Shown one piece after another: positions 5,949 through 6,918 of a stretch of 6,918 nt of DNA (positions are counted from its first letter, which is position 1; each line of letters opens with the position of its first letter). A model generated the notes under the pieces. That model searched no databases, was not told the origin of the DNA, and saw only the letters and a list, made by a program, of their open reading frames with translations. This DNA comes from Hyphomicrobiaceae bacterium (GTDB lineage Bacteria > Pseudomonadota > Alphaproteobacteria > Rhizobiales > Hyphomicrobiaceae): assembly GCA_017353825.1 (NCBI GenBank), contig JAFMSC010000230.1, positions 1 to 6,918 of the forward strand, given 5' to 3'. Both the position numbers and the translations under genes were made by a program.

Positions 5949-5970
5949 GTGCCAAGGCCGGCCAGGGCAC
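5949..5970. promoter_or_regulatory. Second 22-bp dyad with the same GGCCGGC core
   Basis: GTGCC, two bases, GGCCGGCC, two bases, GGCAC, all symmetric about one centre between 5959 and 5960; 18 of 22 positions obey the symmetry. Its centre is 42 bp from that of the dyad at 5907-5928, close to four helical turns. A pair of operators for a dimeric regulator of the divergent genes is a possible reading, but GC-rich DNA makes such palindromes easier to find by chance. Confidence 0.35.
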
Positions 5971-6234
5971 CCTATTGTCGCTCTGCCGCGTCGGCCTCGC
6001 CTCAGTCCATCGACTGGCCCCGGACGGTCGATCCAGGCTCGCTCCCGAGAGCTTACCCCGCCGCAGCCGAGCGCCAAACCGTGCGCACCCGGCACAATGA
6101 CCGCCGAGCTACGGGCTGGAGCGGCGCAAGGAGAGGCCCAAGCCGCATACGCAACCCAAACTTGCTCGCGCGGCAGTTGGCGAAGGGGGCCTGCCGTGCC
6201 ATCCTGCAGGACCGCTTTCCCTCTCCACAGCGTG
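5971..6234. other. Rest of the divergent region upstream of the CoxM-like gene
   Basis: No gene is supported. A plus-strand frame running 5949-6257 overlaps the CoxM-like start in another frame and has no family features. A further perfect 6-bp inverted repeat, ATCGAC/GTCGAT, occurs at 6009-6014 and 6027-6032; ATCGAC is also the loop of the dyad at 5907-5928. I searched by eye for sigma-70-like and -24/-12 promoter elements and found none convincing. Confidence 0.35.
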
Positions 6235-6239
6235 AAGGA
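6235..6239 (+). promoter_or_regulatory. Ribosome binding site deciding the CoxM-like start
   Basis: AAGGA lies 7 bases before the ATG at 6247. The in-frame ATG at 6241 is only one base away from this site and would be too close, so 6247 is the better start. Confidence 0.7.
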
Positions 6240-6246
6240 CATGCAC

Positions 6247-6918
6247 ATGCGTTATGAGGCGCCGAGCTCGCTCGACCAGGCGGTGGCGCTGTTGGCCGCG
6301 GAGACCGGCGAGGCGCGGGTCCTGGCCGGCGGCACCGACCTATTGGTGCAGCTGCGCACCGACCTGATCGAGCCGGTCCTGGTGGTGGACATCAAGCGCA
6401 TCCCCGAGACGCGCCGGGTGACGGAGGAGGGCGGCGGCTTCCGCATCGGCGCGGCCGTCACCGGGGCCGAGCTCAAGGAGCACCCCAGGCTCAGGACTGT
6501 GTGGCCCGGCGTGGTCGAGGCCGCTAACCTGATCGGTTCCACCCAGATCCAGGGCCGAGCCACCCTCGGGGGCAACCTGTGCAACGGCTCCCCGGCCGCC
6601 GACAGCGTGCCAGCCCTGATTGCTGCGGGGGCCATCGCCATGATCGCCGGTCCCAACGGCCGGCGCGAGCTGCCCGTGGATGAGGTCATGCAGGGCCCGC
6701 GCCAGCTGGCGCTGGCAAAGGGGGAGATCGTGGCCTCGTTCCTGTTGCCACCCCAGCCCGCCCGCACCGCCGACGCCTACCTGCGCTTCATCCCGCGCAC
6801 CGAGATGGACATCGCCGTAGTGGGCGCTGGCGTGTGCCTGACGCTCGACGCCGGCGGCACGTGCACCGCCGCCCGCGTGGCCCTCGGTGCCGTCGCGCCG
6901 CGCCCGCTCTTGGTGTCC
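6247..6918 (+). CDS. Molybdenum-hydroxylase FAD-binding subunit (CoxM / xanthine dehydrogenase subunit M family), 3' end missing
   Basis: Medium subunit of a molybdenum-cofactor hydroxylase of the CO dehydrogenase / xanthine dehydrogenase family. It carries FAD and passes electrons from the iron-sulfur subunit to an acceptor in the cytoplasm. The window holds 224 codons and stays open to the last base; the family is usually about 280-290 residues, so roughly 60 are missing. The N-terminus, MRYEAPSSLDQAVALLA, is typical. FAD-binding motifs are AGGTDLLVQ at 27-35, IGAAVTGAEL at 67-76, and TLGGNLCNGSPAADSVPAL at 106-124. RTEMDIAVVG at 184-193 matches the family's R-x-x-MDIA motif. The 2Fe-2S and molybdopterin subunit genes are expected to follow beyond the right edge. 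The substrate (CO, purine, nicotinate, aromatic aldehyde or other) cannot be told from this subunit, so I give no symbol. Confidence 0.92.
   Translation, partial: MRYEAPSSLDQAVALLAAETGEARVLAGGTDLLVQLRTDLIEPVLVVDIKRIPETRRVTEEGGGFRIGAAVTGAELKEHPRLRTVWPGVVEAANLIGSTQIQGRATLGGNLCNGSPAADSVPALIAAGAIAMIAGPNGRRELPVDEVMQGPRQLALAKGEIVASFLLPPQPARTADAYLRFIPRTEMDIAVVGAGVCLTLDAGGTCTAARVALGAVAPRPLLVS

Noticed and set aside
6241..6243. ATG at 6241 as start of the CoxM-like gene
   Set aside because: It lies one base after the AAGGA ribosome binding site, too close for initiation. The ATG at 6247 has a normal 7-base spacer and gives the typical N-terminus.
5487..6248. 253-codon minus-strand open frame spanning the DUF1330 gene
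   Set aside because: It overlaps the well-supported DUF1330 gene in another frame on the same strand, has Arg/Gly-rich composition without motifs, and covers what should be a promoter region.
5949..6257. 102-codon plus-strand open frame before the CoxM-like gene
   Set aside because: Overlaps the CoxM-like start in a different frame, composition like a shadow, and sits over the dyad region expected to be regulatory.

Overview
The window is a visibly GC-rich bacterial chromosome segment carrying seven supported genes. Codon usage, the gene set, and a copy of the C-rich/G-rich 'PRxRGEG' palindrome common in alphaproteobacteria suggest an alphaproteobacterium, probably of the Hyphomicrobiales (Rhizobiales) type. 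The taxonomic call is inference, because no rRNA or other phylogenetic marker is present.

Left part (1-3075, all minus strand): a co-directional set read right to left. It comprises a PagL-type lipid A 3-O-deacylase (2476-3075), an NAD(P)-dependent succinate-semialdehyde dehydrogenase (gabD, 894-2345) and ribose-5-phosphate isomerase A (rpiA, 121-837). The first 120 bases hold no recognisable gene, only a weak hairpin downstream of rpiA. Two structured elements separate the genes: a perfect 9-bp inverted repeat that buries the gabD ribosome binding site, and an interspersed palindrome just upstream of rpiA.

Middle part (3076-5265): a phosphoglycolate phosphatase of the HAD family (gph, plus strand, 3356-4057) is divergent from the deacylase across about 280 bases. 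It runs convergently into a YbdK-type carboxylate-amine ligase (minus strand, 4087-5265), with only 29 bases between the two stop codons.

Right part (5266-6918): after a gene-free stretch comes a small DUF1330 protein (minus strand, 5588-5887). Across a 359-base divergent intergenic region lies the 5' part of a molybdenum-hydroxylase FAD subunit (CoxM / xanthine dehydrogenase subunit M family), which runs off the right edge. The divergent region holds two 22-bp dyads built on the same GGCCGGC core, with centres 42 bp apart.

Functionally, rpiA and gph serve pentose-phosphate and 2-phosphoglycolate metabolism and gabD serves semialdehyde oxidation. The deacylase acts at the outer membrane, YbdK is a cytosolic ligase, and the CoxM-like gene opens a probable molybdenum-hydroxylase operon. 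Most of the window is ordinary metabolic chromosome. I see no phage, CRISPR, insertion sequence or clearly new system. The most interesting items are the gabD leader hairpin, the deacylase lacking the usual catalytic glutamate, and the paired dyads upstream of the CoxM-like gene.
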